Positions 1 to 7,896 of a stretch of 49,257 nucleotides of DNA are shown piece by piece (position 1 is the first letter of the stretch; every line of letters starts with the position of its first letter). The stretch is taken from the IMG/VR virus record IMGVR_UViG_3300006920_000066, positions 1-49,257 of that record. One strand, 5' to 3'. Below the pieces are notes generated by a model. That model was not told where the DNA came from. It saw only the letters and a list, made by a program, of their open reading frames with translations, and did not search any database. The DNA is from a virus. The position numbers were made by a program, and so were the translations under genes.

Positions 1-9
1 ATTACTTGA

Positions 10-150
10 TTGAAAATTTTAAGAAATGAAAACTTTTATGGTACTTATGCTAATAGTTCAGCAAAGCAAAGATATGAACAGGCTTTGTGCCGATTCTATA
101 AGCACGTGTTGAAGGCAAAAAAACGAATAGATAAGTTCTGCGCTTTTTAG
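10..150 (+). CDS. Small ORF, uncertain, 46 aa
   Basis: Open frame from a TTG codon giving a basic, aromatic-rich 46-residue peptide that ends inside a hairpin. No family is recognised. A competing reading is a 28-residue ORF from the ATG at 26-28 to 112, which overlaps the stop of an upstream frame (ATGA). Only one of the two can be the main product. The TTG start and lack of homology keep confidence low. Confidence 0.25.
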   Translation: MKILRNENFYGTYANSSAKQRYEQALCRFYKHVLKAKKRIDKFCAF

Positions 151-182
151 CGTTGAATCTTATCGGCTGTTATCTTTTTTTT
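130..182 (+). terminator. Probable hairpin terminator
   Basis: Nested stem: GATAAG (130-135) pairs with CTTATC (159-164), TTC with GAA, and CGCT (141-144) with AGCG (149-152) around a T4 loop. A run of eight T follows at 175-182, after a 10-nt gap. A shorter alternative pairs GATAA with TTATC (170-174) directly before the T run, which is the more terminator-like form. Confidence 0.5.
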
Positions 183-201
183 AACTAAAATATAAAACAA
201 T

Positions 202-270
202 ATGATGGAATTTTTAGTGTTAAGTCAATTGGCGTTATGGATGCTTATTGCATATGCGCTTTCTAAATAA
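202..270 (+). CDS. Tiny hydrophobic peptide, 22 aa
   Basis: Begins with tandem Met codons and encodes a single hydrophobic stretch (LALWMLIAYAL) followed by a short polar end, consistent with one membrane-spanning segment. It sits just after a terminator-like hairpin and just before the lysozyme-like gene, so a lysis accessory role is conceivable. There is no homology support. It may be non-coding. Confidence 0.3.
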   Translation: MMEFLVLSQLALWMLIAYALSK

Positions 271-285
271 ATAGATTTGAGAGAA

Positions 286-684
286 ATGATTAAATTAATA
301 CCAATAATACTTTCTGTGATTTCTGTAATTGAAAGTAATAGTGATCCATGTGCAATGGGAGATTGGAACAAGTACAGTTGCGACTTTGATGCTATTGGGG
401 CATTTCAGATACATAGGGCGGCACTACAAGACGTTAACGACACTTACGGCTACTGTTATCAACACGAAGAAATGCTTGACTACAAGAAGGCTTATGTGGT
501 TGCAGAGGGGTATTTAAAGATACTACATACTAGATTTACTAGAGAGTATGGATTTGAGCCGACTGAGAGTCAGTTGGTGATGATGTACAATGGAGGTTTT
601 GGCTCAGATTTTCAGAATATAAGATATTTTATACGTTATGAAGAATTTAAAGAAGATATATATGGCAAAGAGGAAGAGAATTAA
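286..684 (+). CDS. Lysozyme / transglycosylase-like endolysin, 132 aa
   Basis: Small protein of the lysozyme-fold (SLT/goose-type-like) phage group that would cleave peptidoglycan glycan strands during lysis. Visible motifs are the helix ending in the putative catalytic Glu, IESNSDP (E16), then GAFQIH (38-43), an aspartate/asparagine pair QDVND, and YNGG (101-104), in the order expected for this fold. The hydrophobic N-terminus (residues 3-14) is probably the helix carrying the catalytic Glu, though it could also serve as an export or signal-anchor segment. I chose the ATG at 286 over the TTG nine bases upstream. The 3' end overlaps the next small gene by 23 bases. The fold assignment is fairly secure; the exact bond cleaved is inferred. 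Confidence 0.7.
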   Translation: MIKLIPIILSVISVIESNSDPCAMGDWNKYSCDFDAIGAFQIHRAALQDVNDTYGYCYQHEEMLDYKKAYVVAEGYLKILHTRFTREYGFEPTESQLVMMYNGGFGSDFQNIRYFIRYEEFKEDIYGKEEEN

Positions 685-784
685 GTACTTAAATGGTATT
701 CCTCACGTATTAGTTCGTATCATTGACCACGAGCAAGAAGTTGGGGTACTAGATAAGTCTAAAAAAGTATACAAAGTGAATTAG
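662..784 (+). CDS. Small basic protein, 40 aa
   Basis: Starts inside the end of the lysozyme-like gene, suggesting translational coupling. The peptide opens with a Lys/Arg cluster (MAKRKRIKYLNG) and ends with another lysine-rich segment. No family recognised. The overlap, clean ATG and short gap to the next gene make it plausible, but its length gives little statistical support. Confidence 0.45.
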   Translation: MAKRKRIKYLNGIPHVLVRIIDHEQEVGVLDKSKKVYKVN

Positions 785-851
785 ATATAACTCACCAAGC
801 CATTCAAATTAGGGTTAGTGTCTGTTATTTCATACAAAAAAACTGAAGTTA

Positions 852-2120
852 ATGAAAGTAAGAACTAGGTTAATGCCAGAGGAAGCGAAGTCTTTGGGTT
901 TAGAAGTAAAGAGTAACGATGAAGGTAGGGATACTGCTAGGTATTATATTACTCAAGAGCAAAGAGATTTTATTGGTATTTCAGATCGAAAGAAGAAATC
1001 TGTCAAAAAAGCAAAGTCTACTAAGGTAGTTGATGATCCGAAACCATTTGTATTAAGTGCTTGGAATTTCGTGACAGGTAAGATGCTTGATATAGATGAG
1101 TATTGCGAGTTTTACAGCTTACCTAGAGAGGATGTTAAGAGTTATAAGTTAGTATCTCATACTGGAACACCGTTTTTCAATATACTATTTAGAGAAAACA
1201 CAACAGATAACAAAGAACCTGATTTAGTTAATTTGTTAAGCGAATCAATAGAGGAGTTATATAAAGGAACGAAACCTATTAAAACAACTGTCAAAGATAT
1301 TGATAGTAGTTATCTTTTTGATGTTTCTGTCTTTACTGATACCCATATTGCAATGAATCCAAATCCTAATGGGTACGGTTTATATGGGGGTAAATGGGAT
1401 GAGTACGAAGTTGAAGAAAGGTTATCTATTTACGCAAGTAAAATAATAGAAAATAAGAAGTCTAATAAATTAATTTTATTTGATTTAGGTGATTTCATGG
1501 ATGGATGGGATGGCGAAACGGTACGTAAAGGGCATGAGTTACCTCAAAACATGGATAACGAAAAAGCTTTCGATGTTGGGTTATCTTTTAAGGTTCGATT
1601 AATTGACGAATTAGTAAAGCATTACTCACAGATTGATGTTATAAATATTTGTGATGACAACCATTCTGGAAGCTTTTCTTATGTGGTTAATTCATCATTT
1701 AAGAAGTTTATAGAGTATAAGTATAATAATGTAAACATAACTAACCAACGTAAATTTATAAATCATTACGTGTACGGTAATAAAGTATTTGTATCTACTC
1801 ATGGTAAGGATGGCAAAAATTTAAAGTTTGGGTTTAAGCCTAAATTAGATGCTATTCAGATTGAAAAAATAGAGAACTATCTATATGATAACAATTTAGT
1901 TAGTAAAGATTTAGAAATATACTTTATTAAAGGAGATAGCCATCAAGATATATTTGATAACTCCACATCTCAAAAATTCAAATATTGGAATTTCCCTGCT
2001 TTTAGTCCTTCATCTAATTGGGTTCAAACTAATTTCAAAAAAGGTATAAGCGGTTTTTATAATTTCAATTTTAAGGAAGATTGCTACCATTCGCACCCTT
2101 ATTATTTTAAGTGGAAATGA
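852..2120 (+). CDS. Calcineurin-like metallophosphoesterase, 422 aa
   Basis: Two-metal phosphoesterase, probably acting on nucleic acid or nucleotides in the cytoplasm. Signature motifs appear in order: DTH (D163-H165), GDFMD (G213 onward), DDNH (268-271) in place of the usual GNHD/E, STHGKD (H317) and GDSHQ (H364). The first ~155 residues precede the catalytic domain and are not recognised; they are charged and contain a lysine-rich segment near residue 50. Members of this superfamily often lie near terminase genes in Bacteroidota phages, and that is the case here. The substrate is unknown; exonuclease-like and general phosphodiesterase roles are both possible. The first ATG is used; an ATG seven codons later is an alternative start. 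Confidence 0.72.
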   Translation: MKVRTRLMPEEAKSLGLEVKSNDEGRDTARYYITQEQRDFIGISDRKKKSVKKAKSTKVVDDPKPFVLSAWNFVTGKMLDIDEYCEFYSLPREDVKSYKLVSHTGTPFFNILFRENTTDNKEPDLVNLLSESIEELYKGTKPIKTTVKDIDSSYLFDVSVFTDTHIAMNPNPNGYGLYGGKWDEYEVEERLSIYASKIIENKKSNKLILFDLGDFMDGWDGETVRKGHELPQNMDNEKAFDVGLSFKVRLIDELVKHYSQIDVINICDDNHSGSFSYVVNSSFKKFIEYKYNNVNITNQRKFINHYVYGNKVFVSTHGKDGKNLKFGFKPKLDAIQIEKIENYLYDNNLVSKDLEIYFIKGDSHQDIFDNSTSQKFKYWNFPAFSPSSNWVQTNFKKGISGFYNFNFKEDCYHSHPYYFKWK

Positions 2121-2144
2121 TTCGTGATTAACATGATTGTTTTG

Positions 2145-2172
2145 TATATTTGTATCTTAAACATATAAGATA
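2145..2172 (+). promoter_or_regulatory. -7 box plus inverted repeat at HNH gene start
   Basis: TATATTTG (2145-2152) matches the Bacteroidota -7 consensus TAnnTTTG; no good -33 TTG is seen at the right distance. It is followed at once by an inverted repeat, TATCTTA (2153-2159) and TAAGATA (2166-2172), whose right arm runs into the A of the start codon. It could be an operator at the transcription start or a hairpin limiting translation. Confidence 0.45.
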
Positions 2173-2552
2173 TGACAAAACGAGAAATTGAAAACAAAAA
2201 GCAAAGATTAAGAAGAGTTAAAGACAACAATAAAAACACTAAGAAATACGAAAAAACAAAGAAAGGGTTTTTAGTTAGGTGTTATAGGAATATGAAAAGC
2301 AGAGTTACGGGTGTGACTAAGAATAAAAATCATCTTTATTTAGGCTTGGAAATACTAGATAAAGATTTATTCTATGAATTTTCATTAAATAGTAATGAAT
2401 TTAATGTGTTATTTGATAAGTGGGAATCTGTAAGCTACGAAAGGAGAATATGCCCTAGTATAGATAGGATAGACCCAGAGAAAGGGTATTTAATAGGGAA
2501 TATACAATGGATAACTTTTAGTGAAAACTGCTCTAAAGTAAGGCGATGTTAG
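2172..2552 (+). CDS. HNH-like (putative homing) endonuclease, 126 aa
   Basis: The N-terminus is very basic (Lys/Arg-rich to residue ~45), as expected for DNA binding. The C-terminal part carries PSIDRIDPEKGY, then GNIQWITFSENCSK: the conserved half of a small phage nuclease group related to HNH enzymes (pattern S-D-R-I-D...GY...N-x-Q-W). These genes usually behave as free-standing mobile or homing endonucleases. The gene has its own promoter-like box and sits between a phosphoesterase gene and small genes, consistent with insertion as an independent unit. No intron is seen nearby. Activity is inferred from the motif only. Confidence 0.6.
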   Translation: MTKREIENKKQRLRRVKDNNKNTKKYEKTKKGFLVRCYRNMKSRVTGVTKNKNHLYLGLEILDKDLFYEFSLNSNEFNVLFDKWESVSYERRICPSIDRIDPEKGYLIGNIQWITFSENCSKVRRC

Positions 2553-2589
2553 GGTACAATACTAATTATGGTTGTTTTTATATGGAATA

Positions 2590-2664
2590 ATGGGAAAAAT
2601 AGACCACAATTCTTTAACGGATCAGTATAACGAATATGAAGAAGCAAAAATTAAAGCAGTTTAG
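2590..2664 (+). CDS. Possible 24-aa leader peptide ORF
   Basis: A short acidic ORF with an ATG start overlaps the start of the following gene by 29 bases. A second tiny ORF (2568-2630) overlaps it in another frame. Neither has homology support. A coupling leader for the next gene is the only role suggested by position. Confidence 0.15.
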   Translation: MGKIDHNSLTDQYNEYEEAKIKAV

Positions 2665-2974
2665 AGACTTGGCAAACTCAATGCCATTAGACATAAGTAT
2701 CGACAAGAATGGATTTCCCCATGCAAACTGTAGGTATCGTCAAATGAAGAAGATATACAGAATTAAAGGAGAGGATGCTGTAGTGGACTACTGTAAGAGC
2801 GTTATGGATAATCTCGATAAGATCAATGCTGACAATGCTGAGATAAATAAGATTATAGCCGAGAGGTTGGCTTTAGCAAAAGAAAGTAATGATAATTACA
2901 TACGAAAAACCGATAGTGTTATAGGTTCTATCGTTAAAAAAACATGGAAATGGGTTACGAAGATTTTCAAATAG
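2636..2974 (+). CDS. Hypothetical protein, 112 aa
   Basis: Not recognised. Basic N-terminus, a mostly charged and helical middle with an acidic/Asn-rich helix (about residues 55-85), and an amphipathic aromatic C-terminus (KKTWKWVTKIFK) that could touch a membrane. Its end overlaps the next gene by 31 bases, indicating co-translation within the pre-terminase operon. No catalytic motif is visible. Confidence 0.6.
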   Translation: MKKQKLKQFRDLANSMPLDISIDKNGFPHANCRYRQMKKIYRIKGEDAVVDYCKSVMDNLDKINADNAEINKIIAERLALAKESNDNYIRKTDSVIGSIVKKTWKWVTKIFK

Positions 2975-3168
2975 ACTCTAGTAAGGTATGGGTGGATAGG
3001 TATGGCATATCAGAATTTAAGATGTGTTATAGAGGATTGCCTTGCAAGACTAAGTGTGATGGATGCAAAAGGGTGTGGAATGATACAGCGACAAAAACTG
3101 TTAGTTATGCAATAGATACATCTGGTAAGGGTAGGAATCTATGCCAATCTTGTGTAAGTGAGTTATAA
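2944..3168 (+). CDS. Small zinc-ribbon-like protein, 74 aa
   Basis: Contains five or six cysteines in a spacing that suggests metal binding: CYRGLPCKTKCDGC in the middle and LCQSC near the C-terminus, so a CxxC ... CxxC zinc ribbon is likely. Starts 31 bases inside the preceding gene. Such small zinc ribbons are frequent in phages, as nucleic-acid-binding or host-takeover proteins, but the partner is not evident. Confidence 0.55.
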   Translation: MEMGYEDFQIDSSKVWVDRYGISEFKMCYRGLPCKTKCDGCKRVWNDTATKTVSYAIDTSGKGRNLCQSCVSEL

Positions 3169-3200
3169 TTTGTAGTTTTACGGAATAAAATCATCACAAA

Positions 3201-3629
3201 ATGGAGGTAACACAATTCTTATTAGTTAGATCAGAGGATCATCCACATCAAAAGTTGGGTAATCTATATATAATGCATGGAGCGAAGATACTGTTTAAGT
3301 GCAAAACATTAGAATTAGCGTGGAGAAACAATAGGAAGGACATTTCTTGTGTGCCAGAAGGAACTTATCCAATTGTATTGGAGTACTCCCCTAAATTTGG
3401 GTATTCTTGGGAACTGAAGCAAGTACCCAATAGGTCTGAGGTTAAGATACATCAAGGTAATTTCTTTAGACAGATAGAAGGATGTATACTTGTTGGAGAT
3501 ATGCATATCAAGATAGATGATGATAATGAACCAGACGTAAGGAACTCGATGGCTACTAAAGTTAGGATGCAGAAGGTAATGGAGGATATGAACGTAAATA
3601 AAACAACTATAACAATAATAGAAATATGA
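3201..3629 (+). CDS. DUF5675-like protein, 142 aa
   Basis: Matches the pattern I know for the DUF5675 phage family: an early beta segment, then TLELAWRNN, ISCVPEGTYPI, VPNRSEVKIHQGNF and GCILVGD. The conserved Asn/Cys/His/Gly-Cys positions are all present and the length is normal for the family. The family is often found near lysis genes and has been suggested to act on cell-wall substrates; here it lies in the same segment as the lysozyme-like gene. The biochemical activity is not established, so a cell-wall role is an inference. The last bases overlap the next ATG (ATGA). Confidence 0.68.
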   Translation: MEVTQFLLVRSEDHPHQKLGNLYIMHGAKILFKCKTLELAWRNNRKDISCVPEGTYPIVLEYSPKFGYSWELKQVPNRSEVKIHQGNFFRQIEGCILVGDMHIKIDDDNEPDVRNSMATKVRMQKVMEDMNVNKTTITIIEI

Positions 3630-3829
3630 AATATAGGAAAGTAGATGAAATGTCACCTTTAGAGAAGGATACTTTATTCGTGTTGGTACTTAATATAGTA
3701 ATGGAAGGTGTTGTCATTGTGTTCCCTGGAGGGAAGTATAGCCCATTGAGGTGGTTTAGTTTATCTAAGTGGATAAAGTTAGGTAAGCTTATGTTGAGGA
3801 TTATAAATTTATTTCGTTCAGACAAATAA
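3626..3829 (+). CDS. Small membrane-associated protein, 67 aa
   Basis: Starts at an ATGA overlap with the DUF5675-like gene. Residues ~15-34 are hydrophobic (LFVLVLNIVMEGVVIVFP) and could span or dip into the membrane; the remainder is basic and aromatic. Its position beside cell-wall genes makes a lysis accessory role possible, but there is no second clear transmembrane segment and no known holin pattern. Confidence 0.5.
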   Translation: MKYRKVDEMSPLEKDTLFVLVLNIVMEGVVIVFPGGKYSPLRWFSLSKWIKLGKLMLRIINLFRSDK

Positions 3830-3834
3830 TTAAT

Positions 3835-4092
3835 ATGGTAATTGAAGTTGTTAATATGAGTTGGGATGATTTAAACAATGTGTATTCCAACAGATTGGTT
3901 ATGCATATGTCTGATGTGTTAAGTGTGCAAGAGTATATGCCATCTTTAAATATGCCACTATCTGATGAGTTGGAGTACTGTAAATTAGTATTAAGAGATG
4001 ATACAGTGCTAATAGTTAACGAAGATTACGATCAATTATCTTCATTGTACAAGATATATTACGATGGTGGTGTAACGTACAGTATGAATTAA
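3835..4092 (+). CDS. Hypothetical acidic protein, 85 aa
   Basis: Not recognised. Acidic protein with alternating short strands and helices. An internal ATG at residue 8 is an equally possible start. It lies 5 bases after the previous gene and 15 before the small terminase gene, so it is almost certainly in the same transcription unit. Confidence 0.5.
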   Translation: MVIEVVNMSWDDLNNVYSNRLVMHMSDVLSVQEYMPSLNMPLSDELEYCKLVLRDDTVLIVNEDYDQLSSLYKIYYDGGVTYSMN

Positions 4093-4107
4093 AAAAGCTT
4101 TAAGTGT

Positions 4108-4716
4108 ATGGCTAAGAAATATAAGAGAAAAACGGTAAGAAGGTATACCGTACAAGTACCATCTATAAGTAATGATGGATTGCCTACAACTGAGGGTGTT
4201 AGGATTCCAATGCCATGCAAAGGTATAACCCTGTCTAATGATCACAAGAAAGAGGTTGTAGAGGCATTTGTGGCTATATACTTATCTGATGGAGAAAGTA
4301 TGGATAGTGCCGCATCTAAAATGAATTTTCAAAGATCAACATTGCATCATTGGAAGCGAGACAATAAAGAGATTGCAAGGATGATTGAGGATGCTCAGTC
4401 GCAGAAGAAAGAGTTGAGGATGCAAACTGAGCGCAATACAGCAAGAAGCTCTGCCCAGAGACTAATGGAAGGTTACTTTGTTGACTTGGAGTCTAAGAAG
4501 ATGGTGAAAGTCCTAAACATGAAGGGAGAGGAAGAGTGGGTAGCCCAGGAAGTGAAAATCGCTCAACAGTATATTAAGCCATCTGAGGGGCTTATTACTC
4601 GCAGGCTAGAGAATGATGACGAACATTGGAGAAAGGATGCAGGAGAACTCACAAAAGGCAAACAGAACATACCATTAATCTCTTGGATTGGCGGTGAAAC
4701 AGAAGAAGAGGAATAA
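4108..4716 (+). CDS. Terminase small subunit (TerS), 202 aa
   Basis: The DNA-recognition subunit that selects the phage packaging site and recruits the large subunit. Residues ~65-90 form a helix-turn-helix of the small-terminase type (SMDSAASKMNFQRSTLHHWK), followed by a long charged helix typical of the oligomerisation region. The N-terminus is very basic. The last base overlaps the start of the large subunit gene, the classic terS-terL arrangement, which is the strongest argument for the assignment. The C-terminus is acidic (GGETEEEE), probably the contact with TerL. Confidence 0.78.
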   Translation: MAKKYKRKTVRRYTVQVPSISNDGLPTTEGVRIPMPCKGITLSNDHKKEVVEAFVAIYLSDGESMDSAASKMNFQRSTLHHWKRDNKEIARMIEDAQSQKKELRMQTERNTARSSAQRLMEGYFVDLESKKMVKVLNMKGEEEWVAQEVKIAQQYIKPSEGLITRRLENDDEHWRKDAGELTKGKQNIPLISWIGGETEEEE

Positions 4717-6059
4717 TGGGATATGATCCACTGCTTACAGAAGAGAATGATGTAAAGACAATACCTATCCATATATCATTTAAGCCTATGTATACTACAA
4801 AACGTAGGTATATATTACTTACTGGTGGTAGGGGTAGTTTGAAGTCGTCCACAACGCATGATTTTGTCGTCCGACTATCATATGAGGCTGGGCATGGTAT
4901 CTTGTTTACCAGGTACATACTCCGTTCAGCGAATGATTCTATTATACCAGAATTTAGGGCTTGTGTACAAAGGTTAGGGGTAGAGGGAGACTTCCACATA
5001 ACAGCAGACCGAGCGACCAATAAGACCAATGGATCATTTATCCTATTTAGGGGTATTAATACATCTAGTGGTGATCAGACTGCAAACCTAAAGTCTATAC
5101 ATGGTATAACAACATGGGTAGTAGAGGAAGGTGAGGATTTCAAGGATGAAGCTAAATTTAACATTATTGATGATTCGGTTCGTTCTTCAGAAAAACAGAA
5201 CAGAGTTATATGGATAATGAATCCTACTACCAAAGAACACTTCATATATCAGAAATGGATAAGACCTAAGAGCAAACAAAAGGTTGTGCATGGGTTTAAT
5301 GTCACAATGTCAAATGACCCATCCGTTGAACACATACACACTACTTATCATATTGCAGAGGAACTGGGTTACTTACCTAAAGATTGGTTAAGTAAAGCGA
5401 ACAGCTACTTAGAGGAACTAAACGAGAGGTTAGCTAAGTCCAAAGATGAATGGGTAAGGAGTGAAATTGAACTAATCAATGAACTGAATATCATACGGCA
5501 CGATAGCCACTACTACAAGAATTATATAGGTGGATGGAGGGAAAGGGCTGAAGGGGTGATATTTGACAATTGGATAGAAGGAAAATTTAATGAACGAATA
5601 CCATCTGTGTATGGACTAGATTTTGGCTATGCAGACCCTTTAGCAGTAGTCCGAGTTGCTGTAGATAGAAGGCAGAGGAAGATTTATCTTAAAGAATATA
5701 TCTACGAAACTGAGTTGGACGAGGTAGAGAACCAACTTCACAAGGTAGGTATAAGTAAGGTTTCATTGATTGTATGTGACACGAATGAAGGGAGGACTAT
5801 AAAAAGAATACAAAAGAGTGGGTATAACATACAGAAAGCGGTCAAAAACATCATTGTAGAGGACATAAGAGAGATGAAGCAATACTTGATAATTGTAGAC
5901 CCCAACTCCAATAATCTAAAATCTGAATTAAATAACTACGAGTGGAACGATAAGAAAAGTGATATTCCAATTGACACATGGAATCACTTGCTTGATGCCT
6001 CACGATACGGATTCAGAAGATTAGTTAAAAGAAAAGTAGGTCTTAGAAGAAGAAATTAA
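4716..6059 (+). CDS. Terminase large subunit (TerL), 447 aa
   Basis: Packaging motor ATPase and headful/cos nuclease of the Terminase_3 (PBSX-like) type. Walker A is GGRGSLKS (37-44), Walker B is TTWVVEE (~132-138) with the catalytic Glu pair, and the RNase H-like nuclease domain begins with VYGLDFGYADP (D302) and ends with an acidic motif in LLDASRYGF near the C-terminus. The arginine-rich tail may contact DNA or portal. Length is normal for the family. It overlaps TerS by one base. Function in packaging DNA into the prohead is secure; the packaging mode (cos or pac) cannot be read from the sequence. Confidence 0.95.
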   Translation: MGYDPLLTEENDVKTIPIHISFKPMYTTKRRYILLTGGRGSLKSSTTHDFVVRLSYEAGHGILFTRYILRSANDSIIPEFRACVQRLGVEGDFHITADRATNKTNGSFILFRGINTSSGDQTANLKSIHGITTWVVEEGEDFKDEAKFNIIDDSVRSSEKQNRVIWIMNPTTKEHFIYQKWIRPKSKQKVVHGFNVTMSNDPSVEHIHTTYHIAEELGYLPKDWLSKANSYLEELNERLAKSKDEWVRSEIELINELNIIRHDSHYYKNYIGGWRERAEGVIFDNWIEGKFNERIPSVYGLDFGYADPLAVVRVAVDRRQRKIYLKEYIYETELDEVENQLHKVGISKVSLIVCDTNEGRTIKRIQKSGYNIQKAVKNIIVEDIREMKQYLIIVDPNSNNLKSELNNYEWNDKKSDIPIDTWNHLLDASRYGFRRLVKRKVGLRRRN

Positions 6060-6111
6060 TGTTTTTTGCATCTTTTTTGTTTAAAAGTTAGGATAAAGTG
6101 AAAACTTATAC

Positions 6112-6119
6112 TATATTTA
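6112..6119 (+). promoter_or_regulatory. Promoter-like -7 box before 6144 gene
   Basis: TATATTTA, followed by C, resembles the Bacteroidota -7 element and lies 25 bases before the next start codon, in an 84-base gap after terL. The same TATATTTAC string occurs in the better promoter at 9250-9285 on the other strand. The -33 element is weak here. Confidence 0.4.
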
Positions 6120-6143
6120 CAACTCACTAAACAACTAAGAGTT

Positions 6144-6713
6144 ATGAAAACGGTTAAAGATTGGTTACTAGAATTGCCACAAGAGTTAAGTGGAAGAGCA
6201 ATATATTACTCAAGAGCAGAAGGTACATTAGATGCACCAAGTTTACGTGATAATTTAGGCGATGTTTTGTCTGGCGCATTTAATTGGTCAGAAACTGAAG
6301 AGAAGAATGCGTTCTGGAGTGACGTTGCTGTAAATAACGGATGGGATGCGATGAAAGTAAAAAAGGAAACACATTCAACTGCCAAATTAATTTTTCAAAC
6401 TATAAAACAAGCGGAGAACTTCTGCAAGGAGTGGTCTAGAAAGACTCTAAAGGGTCATACTATTGGTGCAGGTTCTGAGAAGGTAGAAGTTTCTGTATAT
6501 GAAGTAAACGATGCGGAGAAGTCATGGATTGACAAGTATGTAAGTGAGAATAACAAGTACGATTGGTCTTTGGTTCAGAATGTCGAAATATCGAATGATG
6601 GAGAGGTTGAGGATTCTTACATCTCATATGCTGAATACAATGGCGTTGAAATGACAGACGAGCAAAGAGAAGAATTACAGCATCAAGGATTTCCAATTGA
6701 TCCTTGGTCATAA
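6144..6713 (+). CDS. Conserved-type phage hypothetical protein, 189 aa
   Basis: Not assigned to a named family. Residues ~35-60 contain a segment, LSGAFNWSETEEKNAFW, of a kind I recognise from small phage proteins of unknown role (aFxWseTxExxxFW). The middle is basic and the C-terminus acidic, ending in a Pro-Trp-Ser. It is the first gene of an accessory set after terL and has its own promoter-like box. Confidence 0.6.
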   Translation: MKTVKDWLLELPQELSGRAIYYSRAEGTLDAPSLRDNLGDVLSGAFNWSETEEKNAFWSDVAVNNGWDAMKVKKETHSTAKLIFQTIKQAENFCKEWSRKTLKGHTIGAGSEKVEVSVYEVNDAEKSWIDKYVSENNKYDWSLVQNVEISNDGEVEDSYISYAEYNGVEMTDEQREELQHQGFPIDPWS

Positions 6714-6755
6714 TAAAATAAGTGTAGATGATTATTTACTTAAAAAACTAAAGAA

Positions 6756-7241
6756 ATGAGAAAATTATTTATTACAATATTCCTAGCCTCATGGTTTGTT
6801 ATCAATATGTCGTCATGTGTAAATAATGATCACCTAGAAGACAACTTTATTTATGTCGCTGGAGACACCATTTATGATCCAATTGTATACGCAGAGGAAA
6901 AAGTGTTTTGTTATGGTGGTTACCGATTCAAAGTGAATGTCGAAGGAATAATGCCAGATGGCAATAAAGTTAGCTTCGTGTTAATTGCAGATGATTTAGA
7001 CGAATCTATGGAATTAGGAATACACGAGTACAATATCAACACGATTAATTCTGAATGTGGAGAAGGTGGAGTAGTTTCCCCATGGGGCAACATTGTGCAA
7101 GGCGGCTTTTCTGATATAGGAGAGACATTTAGCTTGGTTGGTTCTGTTGGGATGGAGTGCAAGAAGCTAGATGGTAGTTGGTCGCCAATAGATTCTGACT
7201 TGTACATAAACTTAACTAATATTAAAAACCCTAAAAACTGA
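6756..7241 (+). CDS. Phage-encoded lipoprotein, 161 aa
   Basis: The N-terminus is a lipoprotein signal: Met-Arg-Lys, a hydrophobic stretch, then a lipobox-like NMSSC with the acceptor Cys at residue 21. The mature part is acidic and predicted beta-rich, with three more cysteines that could form disulfides in the periplasm or on the surface. After the Cys come residues VNNDHLEDN; acid-rich sequences close to the Cys can direct surface export in Bacteroidota, but this is only suggestive. Phage lipoproteins often block superinfection or DNA entry. No family is recognised. Confidence 0.6.
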   Translation: MRKLFITIFLASWFVINMSSCVNNDHLEDNFIYVAGDTIYDPIVYAEEKVFCYGGYRFKVNVEGIMPDGNKVSFVLIADDLDESMELGIHEYNINTINSECGEGGVVSPWGNIVQGGFSDIGETFSLVGSVGMECKKLDGSWSPIDSDLYINLTNIKNPKN

Positions 7242-7246
7242 AAATT

Positions 7247-7408
7247 ATGGCATCTAATTCAAAATTAAGAGTATACACAAACGAAGTACACGTACATAAG
7301 TTATGTCAAGTATATGACGTAACATATGAAGCTATATACAAGAAGTATGGACATCTCATTGACGAGAAGGGTATGGTTCAGTCCGAGAACCTTAAATTGC
7401 AGAACTAA
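7247..7408 (+). CDS. Small hypothetical protein, 53 aa
   Basis: Clean ATG-initiated frame 5 bases after the lipoprotein gene, whose stop codon overlaps the next ATG (taATG). The sequence is Tyr/Lys-rich with a helical centre (KLCQVYDVTYEAIYKKYG) that faintly resembles a helix-turn-helix half. No family recognised. Confidence 0.5.
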   Translation: MASNSKLRVYTNEVHVHKLCQVYDVTYEAIYKKYGHLIDEKGMVQSENLKLQN

Positions 7409-7479
7409 TGATTGAATTGATACAATTGATTTTTATCATAGCATTCTTCGCCATGTTTTTTGACGATGATATGTATTAA
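7408..7479 (+). CDS. Tiny membrane peptide, 23 aa
   Basis: Starts on the stop codon of the previous gene. Encodes one strongly hydrophobic helix (LIQLIFIIAFFAMFF) followed by an acidic DDD end: a typical single-pass micropeptide. Coupling to its neighbours argues that it is expressed. Role unknown. Confidence 0.45.
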   Translation: MIELIQLIFIIAFFAMFFDDDMY

Positions 7480-7489
7480 AAACTGAACT

Positions 7490-7774
7490 ATGTACCCAAC
7501 CACAAAGGAAGTAAACGCAAGAATAAGGAAAGCAAGGGAAGAAGGAGACTTGGAGACTATAACGATGTTAGAACATTACCATCAGCTTCGTTTTTCTTGG
7601 ATTCCACAAGTAAAGAAAAGGTTTTTAGAGCCAGATTTTGGAGGATTGTACACGCCTCACAGGTCAGTACTAAGAGAAGATGTCGTTAGAAAATGGGCTA
7701 AGAAATATAAGATCCGATACTCTGAGAAAGATATGGATGATGCGTATGATAAGGGATGGCATGATGGTCAGTAA
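7490..7774 (+). CDS. Hypothetical protein, 94 aa
   Basis: Not recognised. Highly charged, helical, with Lys/Arg-rich patches and several tryptophans; the N-terminal ~30 residues look like an amphipathic helix. Last gene before a terminator, so it closes the small operon that begins around 6144. Confidence 0.5.
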   Translation: MYPTTKEVNARIRKAREEGDLETITMLEHYHQLRFSWIPQVKKRFLEPDFGGLYTPHRSVLREDVVRKWAKKYKIRYSEKDMDDAYDKGWHDGQ

Positions 7775-7788
7775 GAAATATAAGATTT

Positions 7789-7811
7789 ATTAATCATTGA
7801 GATTGATTAAT
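7789..7811. repeat. Perfect inverted repeat, 8-bp arms
   Basis: ATTAATCA (7789-7796) and TGATTAAT (7804-7811) flank a 7-base spacer. There is no T run. An operator or an RNA stem upstream of the true terminator are both possible. Confidence 0.5.
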
Positions 7812-7822
7812 GTAGTTTTCTA

Positions 7823-7857
7823 GGAGCGTGTATGGTTTGCCCTGCGCTCCGTTTTTT
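7823..7857 (+). terminator. Rho-independent terminator
   Basis: GGAGCG (7823-7828) pairs with CGCTCC (7845-7850), loop of 16 bases, followed by G and six T. It ends the gene group before it. Confidence 0.75.
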
Positions 7858-7860
7858 ACA

Positions 7861-7875
7861 AATAATTTTCAAACT
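7861..7875 (+). repeat. 15-bp motif AATAATTTTCAAACT, copy 1
   Basis: First of three exact copies (others at 8276-8290 and 8610-8624). It ends 21 bases before the start codon of the next gene. Confidence 0.7.
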
Positions 7876-7896
7876 CAAAATAGAATATAGGAACTC

